From positions 1 to 50,391 of the IMG/VR virus record IMGVR_UViG_3300042402_001650: a DNA stretch of 50,391 nucleotides; one strand, written 5' to 3'. The notes beneath the pieces were generated by a model. That model saw only the letters and a list, made by a program, of their open reading frames with translations, was not told where the DNA came from and made no database searches. Shown here in pieces: positions 12,333 through 20,075 of this stretch. This stretch comes from a virus. Each line of letters begins with the position of its first letter. Position 1 is the stretch's first letter. The translations under genes were made by a program, and so were the position numbers.

Positions 12333-12361
12333 ATTTTATGCTAGTTTTTCTAGCTTGTCAA
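12333..12361 (-). promoter_or_regulatory. Sigma70-type promoter inside the tRNA cluster
   Basis: TTGACA (12356-12361), 17-base spacer, TAAAAT (12333-12338) on the minus strand, about 70 bases before tRNA-Glu. The spacer contains the palindrome GCTAGAAAAACTAGC, a possible operator. Confidence 0.7.
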
Positions 12362-12415
12362 CCATGTTGTTTTTTTACAACACTTCAAAATTCACTCATA
12401 GAATAAACTTTGAAC

Positions 12416-12491
12416 TGGCCCGGCTGGCAGGAATCGAACCCACATCGGACGCTTTAGAAGAGCGTTGCCTTATCCATTAGACCACAGCCGG
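12416..12491 (-). tRNA. tRNA-Arg (TCT)
   Basis: Acceptor CCGGCTG/CAGCCGG, anticodon arm ACGCT-CTTCTAA-AGCGT, T loop TTCGATT, encoded CCA. It is the most upstream tRNA of the cluster. Confidence 0.95.
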
Positions 12492-12528
12492 AAAAAAAAG
12501 TCTGCTGAACTTATCGCTCAACAGACTT
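12492..12528 (-). terminator. Hairpin plus T8 just before tRNA-Arg
   Basis: AAGTCTGTTGA pairs with TTCAGCAGACTT (two weak positions) and is followed by eight T on the minus strand, the form of an intrinsic terminator. It lies between the promoter at 12532-12559 and the first tRNA. It could stop upstream transcripts or act as an attenuator of the tRNA transcript. Confidence 0.55.
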
Positions 12529-12531
12529 TGT

Positions 12532-12559
12532 ATTCTACTCTTTTTTTGGGCTTTGTCAA
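12532..12559 (-). promoter_or_regulatory. Sigma70-type promoter upstream of the tRNA cluster
   Basis: TTGACA (12554-12559), 16-base spacer, TAGAAT (12532-12537). The predicted start lies at the base of the hairpin at 12498-12528. A separate 10-bp palindrome (AATTAGTTGA with its complement, near 12570-12600) lies just upstream and could be an operator. Confidence 0.65.
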
Positions 12560-12618
12560 GAGTCTTACAAATTAGTTGAGCCTTTTTGTCAACTAATTCT
12601 ACTCTGACTAGTTGACTT

Positions 12619-12816
12619 TTAGGTAGGTGAGTGTCTCCAGTTTCGGTGTCCCTGCACAATACCAATGAGTACAAGTGCGGCAAACCACTCACCGATGCCA
12701 TAGGCAATCGTTGTTCCAAATAATGTGTTAATGGACCATATTGCCAGTAGTGGTGTTACCACTGCGATAGCCAGTACCATTAAGATTAACAATGTTAGGG
12801 CTGTACCTTTATTCAT
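12619..12816 (-). CDS. Small two-helix membrane protein, 65 aa
   Basis: Two hydrophobic segments (LTLLILMVLAIAVVTPLLA and WFAALVLIGIVQ) flank a WSINTLFGTTIAYGIG link. The TPLLAIWSINTLFG pattern recurs in small phage membrane proteins. It likely sits in the inner membrane. It is the last gene before the tRNA promoters. Function is unknown; holin-like or superinfection roles cannot be distinguished. Confidence 0.75.
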   Translation of the reverse strand: MNKGTALTLLILMVLAIAVVTPLLAIWSINTLFGTTIAYGIGEWFAALVLIGIVQGHRNWRHSPT

Positions 12817-12866
12817 ATTCCTTTACCTTAAAATCAAAATATCATTCCGTATTATCTATATATCCT

Positions 12867-13064
12867 TCAATGATGATAAATGTCATCATCAAAGTCTTCT
12901 TCTGAAAAATTTTTATGATCAAAGTTTCTCAATTTATGTTTTAACTTCAACCTTGAACCTTTGTTATCGGGAACACCCTTCTTCTTAGGCTTGTCATCTT
13001 CATATTCTTCATAGAATTGACGAAAACCACGATATTTATTTTTAGATTTTTCCGTTTTAGACAT
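12867..13064 (-). CDS. Small charged protein, 65 aa
   Basis: Highly charged and probably disordered, with Lys-rich N and middle parts (KTEKSKNKYRGF, DDKPKKKG) and an acidic His-tailed end (EEDFDDDIYHH). It overlaps the upstream gene by 8 bases, so it is part of the RNase H gene string. No family is recognised. Confidence 0.65.
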   Translation of the reverse strand: MSKTEKSKNKYRGFRQFYEEYEDDKPKKKGVPDNKGSRLKLKHKLRNFDHKNFSEEDFDDDIYHH

Positions 13065-13533
13065 TTTCTACTTCTTTTTCCCCTACGAAAAGTTCTGGTA
13101 GTGCCTCGACAACCAGTTTCTTTGTAATAGCATACCTATCGGCTTGCTTTCCCTTATAAGTCAATTTCTTATCTTTTATCATCAAGACAAGTTTTGCTTC
13201 ATCTGAAGACAAGCTCTCAAGAAGGTCAATAAAAATCTTTTCTCTCTTGATAGGATTCAAACCATTACCAACAAAAAAGTATTTAAATTTTCTTAGTTCC
13301 TTGGGAAGTCTATTATACCCCCAATTGTCTGGCATGTCAACACTCTTGTATGGCGGTGAACCTTCAGGCAAATCAAAAACAAAATTGTTGTGAAATGTGT
13401 ATACAAGAACCGTTTTTATATCTGGTTTGAGATTTGCAATCTCTCTCAAATGCTCCGCACGTTTTCCTTGTGGAACTTCCGCAATCATCTTGAGCAACTC
13501 TGGTAGAGTCATCTTACTAATATCTGTAGCCAT
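13057..13533 (-). CDS. Conserved T4-like protein (DUF6433-like)
   Basis: A 158-residue soluble protein starting MATDISKMTLPELLKMIAEV, with LVYTFHNNFVFDLPEGSPPY, then YKGKQADRYAITKKLV near the C-terminus. The FDLPEGxPPYK segment is typical of a conserved T4-like family that I associate with DUF6433. It begins 1 base after the RNase H stop, suggesting a replication-linked role. Biochemical function is unknown. Confidence 0.75.
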   Translation of the reverse strand: MATDISKMTLPELLKMIAEVPQGKRAEHLREIANLKPDIKTVLVYTFHNNFVFDLPEGSPPYKSVDMPDNWGYNRLPKELRKFKYFFVGNGLNPIKREKIFIDLLESLSSDEAKLVLMIKDKKLTYKGKQADRYAITKKLVVEALPELFVGEKEVENV

Positions 13534-13534
13534 T

Positions 13535-14395
13535 TTAAAATTCCTGTATGTGTTCCATCAATTGCTTCATGCGATTCTTGATGAAATAGTTTAGTAGTTT
13601 ATCACGCCCATTCCTAGGCGTGTTTTCATATGCATCTAGAATCTTTTGCTGGTACTCTACAGGAATTTTACCTAAATCAATAAGCGATTCATTTCTCTTG
13701 TAGTTTCTCAACATCAGATTGTCACAGAATTGCAAAGGCTCTTCTGTCACCCATATATTTAGCTTTTTTTCAGTTACAGGTTTTTGGCGTTTATCAGTAA
13801 CAAAGGTGTCGTCCGAAGACAGAATGTTCGGAATACCGTCACCCCTATCACCCTTAATGATATGATCTTTCAGAAATTTGTCCGGCTCATTTGTTCTCAA
13901 AAACTTCTTAGCCATTGGGCTATACTGTTCTACATTTGCGAACATTTGAAGTTGCATGAAGTCTTTGTCACTTGACAAAATTAAAATCTTTTCAGTAGAT
14001 TCATTGCGCAATTCGACACCATACTTGTGGCAGAGTGTGCCGATGATATCGTCTGCTTCAGTCTTATCTACTTGAAGAACACAGTATGGAAATGTTTCTT
14101 TAATCTCATCACGAATTTTGTTCAAAGTTTCAAAGATTAAGTTCCAATCGTATGGTGATTCCGCACGATCTTTTTTGCGGCTGGCTTTGTAATATGGAAA
14201 AATATCACGGCGCCAGTACTTACGATCATCTGCGCAGATGATCATTTCACCATATTCATCTTTGAACTTCACATTGTACATGCGAATGCTGTTCAATACC
14301 ATGTGGCGAACAAGGTTTTCATCAATGCTGTTCATCACTCCAGGTTGCATCATGAGGTTTGAAATCATGACCTGGTTCAAATCAAGTAGAATCAT
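13535..14395 (-). CDS. rnh: T4-type RNase H (5'-3' exonuclease, FEN-like)
   Basis: The protein has FEN/T4 RNase H motifs: N-terminal MILLDLNQVMIS, CADDRKYWRRDIFPYYKASR, the acidic cluster VDKTEADDIIG, ILSSDKDFMQL, and the helix-hairpin metal site KGDRGDGIPNILS. The length (286 aa) is close to T4 RNase H (305 aa). The enzyme removes RNA primers and flap DNA on the lagging strand. It overlaps a small upstream gene by 14 bases and works with the primase, helicase and polymerase encoded further right. Confidence 0.93.
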   Translation of the reverse strand: MILLDLNQVMISNLMMQPGVMNSIDENLVRHMVLNSIRMYNVKFKDEYGEMIICADDRKYWRRDIFPYYKASRKKDRAESPYDWNLIFETLNKIRDEIKETFPYCVLQVDKTEADDIIGTLCHKYGVELRNESTEKILILSSDKDFMQLQMFANVEQYSPMAKKFLRTNEPDKFLKDHIIKGDRGDGIPNILSSDDTFVTDKRQKPVTEKKLNIWVTEEPLQFCDNLMLRNYKRNESLIDLGKIPVEYQQKILDAYENTPRNGRDKLLNYFIKNRMKQLMEHIQEF

Positions 14396-14555
14396 TTTTC
14401 TCTTCAGTTTCTTTTTTTCGGTTCATCCAGTCTATCGCATCTTGTTCAGTATCAAAGTATGGACCAAACACTTTCTGATCTTCCGTAATCCAGAAGTAAG
14501 TGTATGTTGATAGTCCCGAATCACGATATTTTACAAGGGTAAAACAAACTTTCAT
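14382..14555 (-). CDS. Small protein upstream of RNase H, 57 aa
   Basis: The frame reads MKVCFTLVKYRDSGLSTYTY, then FWITEDQKVFGPYFDTEQDA, then IDWMNRKKE. It starts in an ATGA overlap with the upstream gene and ends 14 bases inside RNase H. The beta-strand pattern followed by a helix with DTEQDAIDWMN is plausible for a small folded domain. Function is unknown. Confidence 0.7.
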   Translation of the reverse strand: MKVCFTLVKYRDSGLSTYTYFWITEDQKVFGPYFDTEQDAIDWMNRKKETEEKNDST

Positions 14556-15652
14556 ATCACTCTAAGAATGATTGTATCAGAATTTAGTCTTCCAGTCAAT
14601 AGAGATTCTTTAGTTTTCAAATCAGAAAAAATCTTGCGCAACTTAATTTTACCACCATCAAGAACATCCTTGATTGGTTGTTCAGGTTTGCGCAAACGCT
14701 TACCAATGGAAGTAGTCTCTTCAAAGTTTTGAATTGTAGTACCTTTAATTGTCAAACCTTTACCATTACTTGCGTTATATACACCAAGCAACTTAGTTTT
14801 GGTATTATAAGTCCAAACTTGATTTGCACCAACAATGCGTTCTGGCAGAACACTCTTCAGGCTCAACTCTGCAAACTCTGGCAGGTAATTCACTTTGGTA
14901 ACAAGTAGAGCCGCAGGCTTTTCTTTTGTCTTGCGTTTCTTGCGAACAGGCTTATTGTCTACTGAACCTTTGTTGGCGGCCGACACGATAGAGTCAATAA
15001 AGTCTTTGAGTCTACGCAATTCTGGTTTAGTAAAGTTTTTATAACCTTCAATCAATTGAGCATCTTTGGTTGTCAATGCTTCATTGATTTCTTTGTTACG
15101 ATTGACAAATAGATCACACACTTTCTTTAACACAACGGAAGAAAGATTGCGAGACTTGAGATATACTTCCATATCGATTTCTTTCTTGCATTTGCTTGCA
15201 ATAAAATCATCGATTAGACCTTCGATTTCTCCTGCTTCGGAGTGTGCTTTTTCTGAAATTCTTTGTTGAATGGAAACCGTGTACGCTGGTGCGTCTTCTT
15301 CTACCACAACTTTGACTTTTTCTGTTTCGGAAAGAATGCTTCGATATGTTGTAGTAAAATAAGATTTAGTTTTTTCCGACGGCACAAAGCCTAGGCTCAT
15401 CATGCGAGATAGCCATCCAAATTGCAAAGGAAAAACACTTTCGCTCAATGACTTGACACGACCGATTTCTTCTTTGTTTCTTCCTAGTTTTTTTAGATAA
15501 TCAATTACAAACTCTTTTGCATCTTTGCGACTGCAATTGTAATTGTACCAATTGAATGACGCCATCAAATCAAGTTTCTGATTTTCCGAGTCTTGTTTTG
15601 TCCAAGACGGCTCTGCGCCTTGCATGGGATCAGCCGGTGTGATTTTTTTCAT
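14552..15652 (-). CDS. Conserved T4-like protein, 366 aa
   Basis: I start at ATG 15652 (MKKITPADPMQGAEPSW) because the only start further up is TTG. The N-half is helical (SFNWYNYNCSRKDAKEFVIDYL). The middle is a charged linker (PVRKKRKTKEK). The C-terminus is beta-rich (LPERIVGANQVWTYNTKTKLLGVY, GLTIKGTTIQNFEE). I recognise it as a protein shared by marine T4-like phages, without known function. It could be a DNA- or RNA-associated accessory protein from its position next to RNase H. Confidence 0.75.
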   Translation of the reverse strand: MKKITPADPMQGAEPSWTKQDSENQKLDLMASFNWYNYNCSRKDAKEFVIDYLKKLGRNKEEIGRVKSLSESVFPLQFGWLSRMMSLGFVPSEKTKSYFTTTYRSILSETEKVKVVVEEDAPAYTVSIQQRISEKAHSEAGEIEGLIDDFIASKCKKEIDMEVYLKSRNLSSVVLKKVCDLFVNRNKEINEALTTKDAQLIEGYKNFTKPELRRLKDFIDSIVSAANKGSVDNKPVRKKRKTKEKPAALLVTKVNYLPEFAELSLKSVLPERIVGANQVWTYNTKTKLLGVYNASNGKGLTIKGTTIQNFEETTSIGKRLRKPEQPIKDVLDGGKIKLRKIFSDLKTKESLLTGRLNSDTIILRVI

Positions 15653-15833
15653 GATTAATAAATTTCCAAGAATTTCTTTCAAGATTCCATTCTGTCACTG
15701 TTTTATCACTGTTCCTTGTGAATTCCACTATTATTAGATTTGTCTTCAGAAGACCTACTAAACAATCCTTCAGCCCGGTCAAGTCCTGAAATTGATCCGT
15801 TACTGAGACCTTCACTCTTTTGTAAGAATTCAT
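15630..15833 (-). CDS. Small WYL_2/DUF2693-like protein overlapping glutaredoxin
   Basis: AAGGA precedes the ATG by 5 bases. The sequence LKDCLVGLLKTNLIIVEFTR resembles the small Sm-fold phage family in which LLKxxxVTVTFTKxDGTxR is typical. It overlaps the 3' end of the glutaredoxin-like gene by 128 bases in another frame and the next gene by 23 bases. Both frames look real because the overlapped glutaredoxin part is a low-complexity tail. Confidence 0.55.
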   Translation of the reverse strand: MNSYKRVKVSVTDQFQDLTGLKDCLVGLLKTNLIIVEFTRNSDKTVTEWNLERNSWKFINHEKNHTG

Positions 15834-16035
15834 GTAGTTCCTTCAGCCCACCTATGTATTTTGTTCCATGATATATTTGTGGCACGGTTTTAACATCAGG
15901 AATCAATCTCTGCAATTGTGTCAAAGTATAGTCCACATTGAGATAGTACATTCTGTAATCGTATTCTAAGGTGTGTAGCAGCATTTCTGCTCGGTCACAC
16001 GCTTTACTATTTAAAATGCCGTAAATGAAAAACAT
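15706..16035 (-). CDS. Glutaredoxin-like protein
   Basis: Thioredoxin-fold signatures: FFIYGILNSKACDRA (single active-site Cys, CxxA in place of CxxC), TVPQIYHGTKYIGG with the cis-Pro and GG motifs. The domain ends near residue 75; the remaining 34 residues are a Ser/Gly-rich tail overlapping another gene. Phage glutaredoxins usually reduce ribonucleotide reductase. The monothiol site makes classical dithiol reduction doubtful, so it may act through glutathione. Confidence 0.8.
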   Translation of the reverse strand: MFFIYGILNSKACDRAEMLLHTLEYDYRMYYLNVDYTLTQLQRLIPDVKTVPQIYHGTKYIGGLKELHEFLQKSEGLSNGSISGLDRAEGLFSRSSEDKSNNSGIHKEQ

Positions 16036-16571
16036 TAATGCACCACGTTTGTTACAAGTCTCACATGCGATCCAGGATGTGACCTCATAACAACGGTGCT
16101 TCTCATTCCATCAATTTCATATGTCACACGATAACCAATAGTCCTCATTACTTCCATTGTTTCGTGTTGAATTTGGCAATAGGTTCTGTTATGATTTGTA
16201 ACAGTAGTCACTGTTTGTCCAGTCCAATATGGATGAGTTGAGCGAACATGATCGCCAATAGAATATCCCACAGCACCACCAAGCATGGCGCCGAGTCCGG
16301 GTGCAGAACCGATAGAATGATATCCTACAACTGCGCCAACAATAGCGCCTATGACAGGCGCTGGAGAATTGGGATCACGATATGTTACATGAACAGGAAC
16401 GGTATTGTAAACAGGTTGATTGAACACACCGCACACCTGTCTAGGAACACTGACTACTTCCCTGTGTTCAACAGGATCAACAGAGACAACAGTGGCTAAT
16501 CTGACATTGCTTTGGGCAATGACACTTGATGCCGATAGAGCTAAAACGATTGCAAGTAATTTAGTTTTCAT
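16035..16571 (-). CDS. Glycine-zipper outer-membrane-type protein (17 kDa antigen-like)
   Basis: An N-terminal signal peptide (MKTKLLAIVLALSASSVIA) is followed by a beta-rich part and a glycine-zipper 2TM region (PVIGAIVGAVVGYHSIG...GLGAMLGGAVGYSIGDH). The C-terminal GYRVTYEIDGMRSTVVM and HPGSHVRL are typical of this proteobacterial family. Such proteins sit in the outer membrane or periplasm. A phage copy may modify the infected cell envelope. It looks host-derived and has its own sigma70-type promoter at 16599-16627. Confidence 0.85.
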   Translation of the reverse strand: MKTKLLAIVLALSASSVIAQSNVRLATVVSVDPVEHREVVSVPRQVCGVFNQPVYNTVPVHVTYRDPNSPAPVIGAIVGAVVGYHSIGSAPGLGAMLGGAVGYSIGDHVRSTHPYWTGQTVTTVTNHNRTYCQIQHETMEVMRTIGYRVTYEIDGMRSTVVMRSHPGSHVRLVTNVVH

Positions 16572-16598
16572 AGAAAATACCTCTCTTTAACAGTATAT

Positions 16599-16627
16599 AG
16601 CATAACACACTATTCTTCCGTTGTCAA
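16599..16627 (-). promoter_or_regulatory. Sigma70-type promoter
   Basis: TTGACA (16622-16627), 17 bases, TATGCT (16599-16604), about 30 bases before the glycine-zipper gene. Confidence 0.6.
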
Positions 16628-16652
16628 GAGAGCGTTGTTTTAATACAACAGT

Positions 16653-16940
16653 TTAAGTTTTAGCCTTTTTTGCCGGTGCCTTCGCTGGCTTTGCGGCTTT
16701 GGCAGCTACAGGTTTTTTGACTGCTTGCTTTTTTGGTTTAGCGGTTTTATTTACGACACGCTCAACTTCAGTTTTAATTTCTTCCGCTTTTGGTGGAGCA
16801 ATAGGCTCTACTGGCTTCATAGTGATGGTAGGAAGTGTAGGTTCAGCCGCTGGTGTAGGTGCTGGTGTAACAACAACTGTTTCAGCCGTTTTATTGTCTC
16901 CAACAAAAAATTTTCTAAAAATGTCTGATATAACGCCCAT
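16653..16940 (-). CDS. Pro/Ala/Lys-rich protein with histone-tail-like C-terminus
   Basis: MGVISDIFRKFFVGDN is an amphipathic start. A Pro/Thr/Val stretch follows, and the C-terminal third is Lys/Ala/Pro repeats (KKPVAAKAAKPAKAPAKKAKT) similar to histone H1 tails. It is probably DNA- or nucleoid-binding or a flexible adaptor. The family is not recognised. Confidence 0.7.
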   Translation of the reverse strand: MGVISDIFRKFFVGDNKTAETVVVTPAPTPAAEPTLPTITMKPVEPIAPPKAEEIKTEVERVVNKTAKPKKQAVKKPVAAKAAKPAKAPAKKAKT

Positions 16941-16952
16941 AATGGGTTCTCC

Positions 16953-17141
16953 TTAAATTGTTATAGAATGATACCTATCAACGTGCCATTTATAGAAATT
17001 TCTAATTTCATTTACCAAATTTCTAACATTCTCGGGAATATTTTCCGTAGAATCAATTTCGAAAATTAATCGACTTGAATACTCTCTCATCGCTTTAATT
17101 TCCACAGCAGTTCCGATAGGCATGACTTCAAAATCATTCAT
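16953..17141 (-). CDS. Small protein, 62 aa
   Basis: MNDFEVMPIGTAVEIKAMRE followed by a helix with IRNFYKWHVDRYHSITI. It sits 12 bases from both neighbours and has AGGAT upstream of the ATG. No known motif; function unknown. Confidence 0.65.
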   Translation of the reverse strand: MNDFEVMPIGTAVEIKAMREYSSRLIFEIDSTENIPENVRNLVNEIRNFYKWHVDRYHSITI

Positions 17142-17153
17142 AATATATCCTAT

Positions 17154-18056
17154 TTATAAATCGAAGTAGGCCAACTCGAAATAGTTGGCCCTATCTTCAT
17201 AGTTTATGTATCCACGTGGATTGCAAACTACTCTAGTGCTTCCAATCATGTAATCAAAATTATCATGAGTGTGTCCATGAGTCCAGTACTTGATGTTAGG
17301 ATTGTCAATAATAAAATCGGACAAATCTGAAGAGTAACCACCATTCATGAGGTAATCACCCTGATATCTAGGCTTAGTAGAAGTCTTGCTAGGCGCATGA
17401 TGCCCAACAATAACGAACTTCTCATCATGTTTGCCTTCTACAGTTTTGCGAATAAACTCTACCATAGCCTTGTGTTCTTCTACCGCGTCTTCAGTAGAAA
17501 AATATGCAGGTCGAGTTTTGAATTCCCAACTTACAACATTAGAAAAGTCTTCCGTGCCATCTTCTCTAACTCCATAAGTTGGAACTTTGTATGACACTAC
17601 ACGATTGGTGTTCTTCACAATCTGAAAGTCATTCATTCTACGACCAACATAGCGAAGAGTCATTTCGTCTTCTTTGTTCATATCGGTCCAAAGAGTACCA
17701 CCAATGAATGTTACATCACCAATCTTCACAGTTTGCTTTTCAAGCAAATGCAGATTCTTTAGATATGACAAACGGGTGCGCAGAATACTTTCAGTCAAAG
17801 CAAAGTCACCATGATAGTGTTCATGGTTGCCCATCACATAGACTACATGTGGAAAGTTTGCGCAACATTCCTGAAAGAATGTATGAAACTTATTTGATTT
17901 ATCGTCTTCACCACGAATGTTGTAACTGTCTCGTTCAGCCAAATCTCTGGCTACACAAATGTCACCAGATAGAATAAGTACATCTGCACCCTTAGTGTTC
18001 TCTAGGGTGATAGGTCCGAACTCCAAATGCACATCGGATGCTAGTGCGAATCTCAT
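17154..18056 (-). CDS. Calcineurin-like metallophosphoesterase
   Basis: The metal-binding motifs are in order: SDVH (Asp8, His10), SGDICV (Asp32), MGNHEHYHGD (Asn, His near 77-80), IVGHHAPS near 214, and THGHTHDNFD near 255. The length (300 aa) is standard for the family. It hydrolyses phosphoester bonds in nucleotides, nucleic acids or proteins. The substrate cannot be read from the sequence. The start overlaps the upstream small gene as ATGA. Confidence 0.92.
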   Translation of the reverse strand: MRFALASDVHLEFGPITLENTKGADVLILSGDICVARDLAERDSYNIRGEDDKSNKFHTFFQECCANFPHVVYVMGNHEHYHGDFALTESILRTRLSYLKNLHLLEKQTVKIGDVTFIGGTLWTDMNKEDEMTLRYVGRRMNDFQIVKNTNRVVSYKVPTYGVREDGTEDFSNVVSWEFKTRPAYFSTEDAVEEHKAMVEFIRKTVEGKHDEKFVIVGHHAPSKTSTKPRYQGDYLMNGGYSSDLSDFIIDNPNIKYWTHGHTHDNFDYMIGSTRVVCNPRGYINYEDRANYFELAYFDL

Positions 18057-18181
18057 TTTTTGAATAACTTTCTAAAAAACATCATTAAAGGCAACAGAAG
18101 AGGGGAATGCATTGGGCATCGTCCCTGTTTGTAGTCACATGAAGGACTATAATCTTTTTTGCAAAGGTTGCACTTGCTCAT
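18053..18181 (-). CDS. Small Cys-rich phage protein, 42 aa
   Basis: MSKCNLCKKDYSPSCDYKQG followed by RCPMHSPL: two Cys pairs and a CDYxQGRCPxHxP pattern common in T4-like phages. It ends in a hydrophobic/Lys-rich tail. It shares ATGA overlap with the phosphoesterase gene. Likely binds zinc; function unknown. Confidence 0.75.
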   Translation of the reverse strand: MSKCNLCKKDYSPSCDYKQGRCPMHSPLLLPLMMFFRKLFKK

Positions 18182-18182
18182 A

Positions 18183-18830
18183 TCAATCCCACAATGCCTG
18201 ATAGTATTTGCCAAAGAGTCTGAATGCATTTTGCTTACGATTCATAAATGCTTTCAACCCTTCCTCATCAACTTTCATTTTACTAATCTGATTATTGATA
18301 TCTTCTTTTCTATTAACTTCAGAATGATCGTAGAACTGATCTTCGGCATTGTCATCATTATGAACAGTAAACGCCCAAATCATTTCTTCCATTACCCAAT
18401 CCCAACGCTTGAAATGATTTTCGTCAGTGTCCCACTCATTTTCTTTTGGTGGTGCGCTAGTACTGCGCAGGTGTTCTGGTACATCTTCATCGTCTACAAA
18501 AGGTGCACCATGCTTAGTTTCATGCAACTGTTTGAGCATTGGCGCAACAATAAGCGCCAAAGTGTGATCCATTGACCAAGTGTCATAGGAATCAATCTTT
18601 ACTTTGATGTTACGCTTTCTTTTCTTTTCAAGCCAATGGCAGAACTTAGTCAGAGCAGAATCATCACCGTTTTTATCGCTTGCGAGCCAGTCCCCAAACT
18701 TGTCATGAAGTTTGTAATCCCAACGCTCAGCCAAATTATCTTCTGGATATTTTTCGTGCCAGAAGAAAATCATGTCTGCGATTTGATATGGACCGATCCA
18801 GTTTTTATACGGTCCGATTCTTACTCTCAT
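18183..18830 (-). CDS. Conserved phage protein with TWSMDHTLALIV motif
   Basis: The 215-residue protein contains MRVRIGPYKNWIGPYQIADM, WDYKLHDKFGDWL, IDSYDTWSMDHTLALIVAPM, ETKHGAPFVDDEDVPEHL and a WDTDENHFKRWDWVMEEMIW block. I know this set from many large phages as a conserved protein without function. It is acidic and Trp-rich, probably soluble. Confidence 0.8.
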   Translation of the reverse strand: MRVRIGPYKNWIGPYQIADMIFFWHEKYPEDNLAERWDYKLHDKFGDWLASDKNGDDSALTKFCHWLEKKRKRNIKVKIDSYDTWSMDHTLALIVAPMLKQLHETKHGAPFVDDEDVPEHLRSTSAPPKENEWDTDENHFKRWDWVMEEMIWAFTVHNDDNAEDQFYDHSEVNRKEDINNQISKMKVDEEGLKAFMNRKQNAFRLFGKYYQALWD

Positions 18831-19044
18831 TTATTTGCTCCATCCAAGTTTTTTTGCTAAACCATTCAGGCACTTTTTCTGCGATTACATCAAAATGATA
18901 TTCGTCCGGATAGTGTCTCAGAATATGTAGTGCTTGCCTACGAACGTCCTTAGGCACTCTAGGAGTTTTCTTAGGATCAATCAATTCATAGAGAAATTCT
19001 CTTCCCCATTTCATTGAACGATATCGTTCATCAGGCAGTGTCAT
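18805..19044 (-). CDS. BPSL0761-like small protein
   Basis: I use ATG 19044 (AAAGAAG upstream). The sequence MTLPDERYRSMKWGREFLYE, then TPRVPKDVRRQALHILRHYP, matches the BPSL0761 family pattern known from Burkholderia and relatives. About 79 aa, helical. Function is unknown; its presence supports a proteobacterial host. Confidence 0.8.
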   Translation of the reverse strand: MTLPDERYRSMKWGREFLYELIDPKKTPRVPKDVRRQALHILRHYPDEYHFDVIAEKVPEWFSKKTWMEQINESKNRTV

Positions 19045-19480
19045 CTTCTTTCCATTCAGTAAAGAATGCTTCTTTCTTTTTCTCATTATTCCATGTGTGA
19101 CAATAACTATTGTCTTTATCACATAGTTGCAGTGCCTCATCTTCAGTCACTACACGATGCGAAATAATTGTTTCACCAAGGTGTTCTTGAGAAAATTCTT
19201 GTGCTTCTTTCATCGTAACAGTATCCAGCGCCCACTCTGCTTTACCGGAAGGCACTTGTACCATGTATCGTTGACGAAACATCGAAACACATTCAACCAA
19301 CACCCATTGCATTTCTTTTTTCTTCATAGTCCAACTTCCATCTTTGTTGTCGATCCATTCGATAGTGTCTCCAGGTTTCCAACCTGTTCCTTCTAGTATA
19401 GCATCATTCAAAGGGAGAATCAAGTCTCCTGTTTCAGGATCGGTTTCAAGTTCAATAACCCATGATTTATTTTCCATCAT
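19031..19480 (-). CDS. Protein with AbrB/SpoVT-like N-terminal region
   Basis: The first 55 residues (WVIELETDPETGDLILPLND, EGTGWKPGDTIEWIDN) fit a swapped-hairpin AbrB-like fold seen in phage and toxin-antitoxin proteins. The rest (CVSMFRQRYMVQVPSGKAEW, TVTMKEAQEFSQEHLGETII) looks like a second small domain. It may bind DNA as a dimer. It overlaps its neighbours by 4 to 14 bases. No target is visible. Confidence 0.7.
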   Translation of the reverse strand: MMENKSWVIELETDPETGDLILPLNDAILEGTGWKPGDTIEWIDNKDGSWTMKKKEMQWVLVECVSMFRQRYMVQVPSGKAEWALDTVTMKEAQEFSQEHLGETIISHRVVTEDEALQLCDKDNSYCHTWNNEKKKEAFFTEWKEDDTA

Positions 19481-19755
19481 TCAACTCCAAAATGTTTTGC
19501 AATCGCTAATCCAACCCAAGCTACACCCGTTTTCTCTTTATCATCTTCAAGTATAGCATCCACTTTATCAACTTGAGACAAACATTCCTTAACAATCAAC
19601 TCGACGAACTCTTCCAAATCAACGGCCGCATACATCTGATCGCCGAGTTGTGGATATACATTATCTGCCCACTGCACTCTACCCCAATTGCCAATGTAGC
19701 CAACAGGATCAGGACCTAACTTTTTGACAAGCTCTTGAATTCGTTCGTTCATCAT
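19477..19755 (-). CDS. Conserved small phage protein
   Basis: MMNERIQELVKKLGPDP and VDLEEFVELIVKECLSQVDK match a widespread family of short helical phage proteins (ELxxFAELIVxECxxxxxx near the C-terminus). A relative lies at 20075-20311. Function is unknown. Confidence 0.75.
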   Translation of the reverse strand: MMNERIQELVKKLGPDPVGYIGNWGRVQWADNVYPQLGDQMYAAVDLEEFVELIVKECLSQVDKVDAILEDDKEKTGVAWVGLAIAKHFGVE

Positions 19756-20075
19756 GGTGTTCCAAGTTGTTTCTTCAACTTACGAATCTCTGCTTTGAGA
19801 TTACGATTCTCTAAATCAGCCCAACCTGCACGGTCTTGCATTTTTTTCATTTGTGTAGCAAAGTCACGGTCGGCAGGTGTAAGGTCTTCCTCAGGCCAGA
19901 TAATAAACTTTCCTGCTTCCCAATCAAACCCCATGTTCATTGATTTAACATTAACCATAGGTAATGCACCTACTGTAGCATAAGGTAATTTAACTCTAAT
20001 CATTATCTCCGGGTCCTCATAATGACCATCACGGTGATAAAGATTTACAATACGATGCAACTCACTCAGTTTCAT
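19752..20075 (-). CDS. Conserved phage protein, 107 aa
   Basis: MKLSELHRIVNLYHRDGHYE, then IRVKLPYATVGALPMVNVKS, and GFDWEAGKFIIWPEEDL, followed by a coiled-coil end (ADLENRNLKAEIRKLKKQLG). I recognise the VKLPYATVGALP signature from many phages. Function unknown. ATGA-type junctions link it to both neighbours. Confidence 0.78.
   Translation of the reverse strand: MKLSELHRIVNLYHRDGHYEDPEIMIRVKLPYATVGALPMVNVKSMNMGFDWEAGKFIIWPEEDLTPADRDFATQMKKMQDRAGWADLENRNLKAEIRKLKKQLGTP

Noticed and set aside
17151-17158. TATAAATA upstream of 17141
   Set aside because: Only 10 bases from the ATG and inside a stop codon context; would give almost no leader, so probably chance in AT-rich sequence.
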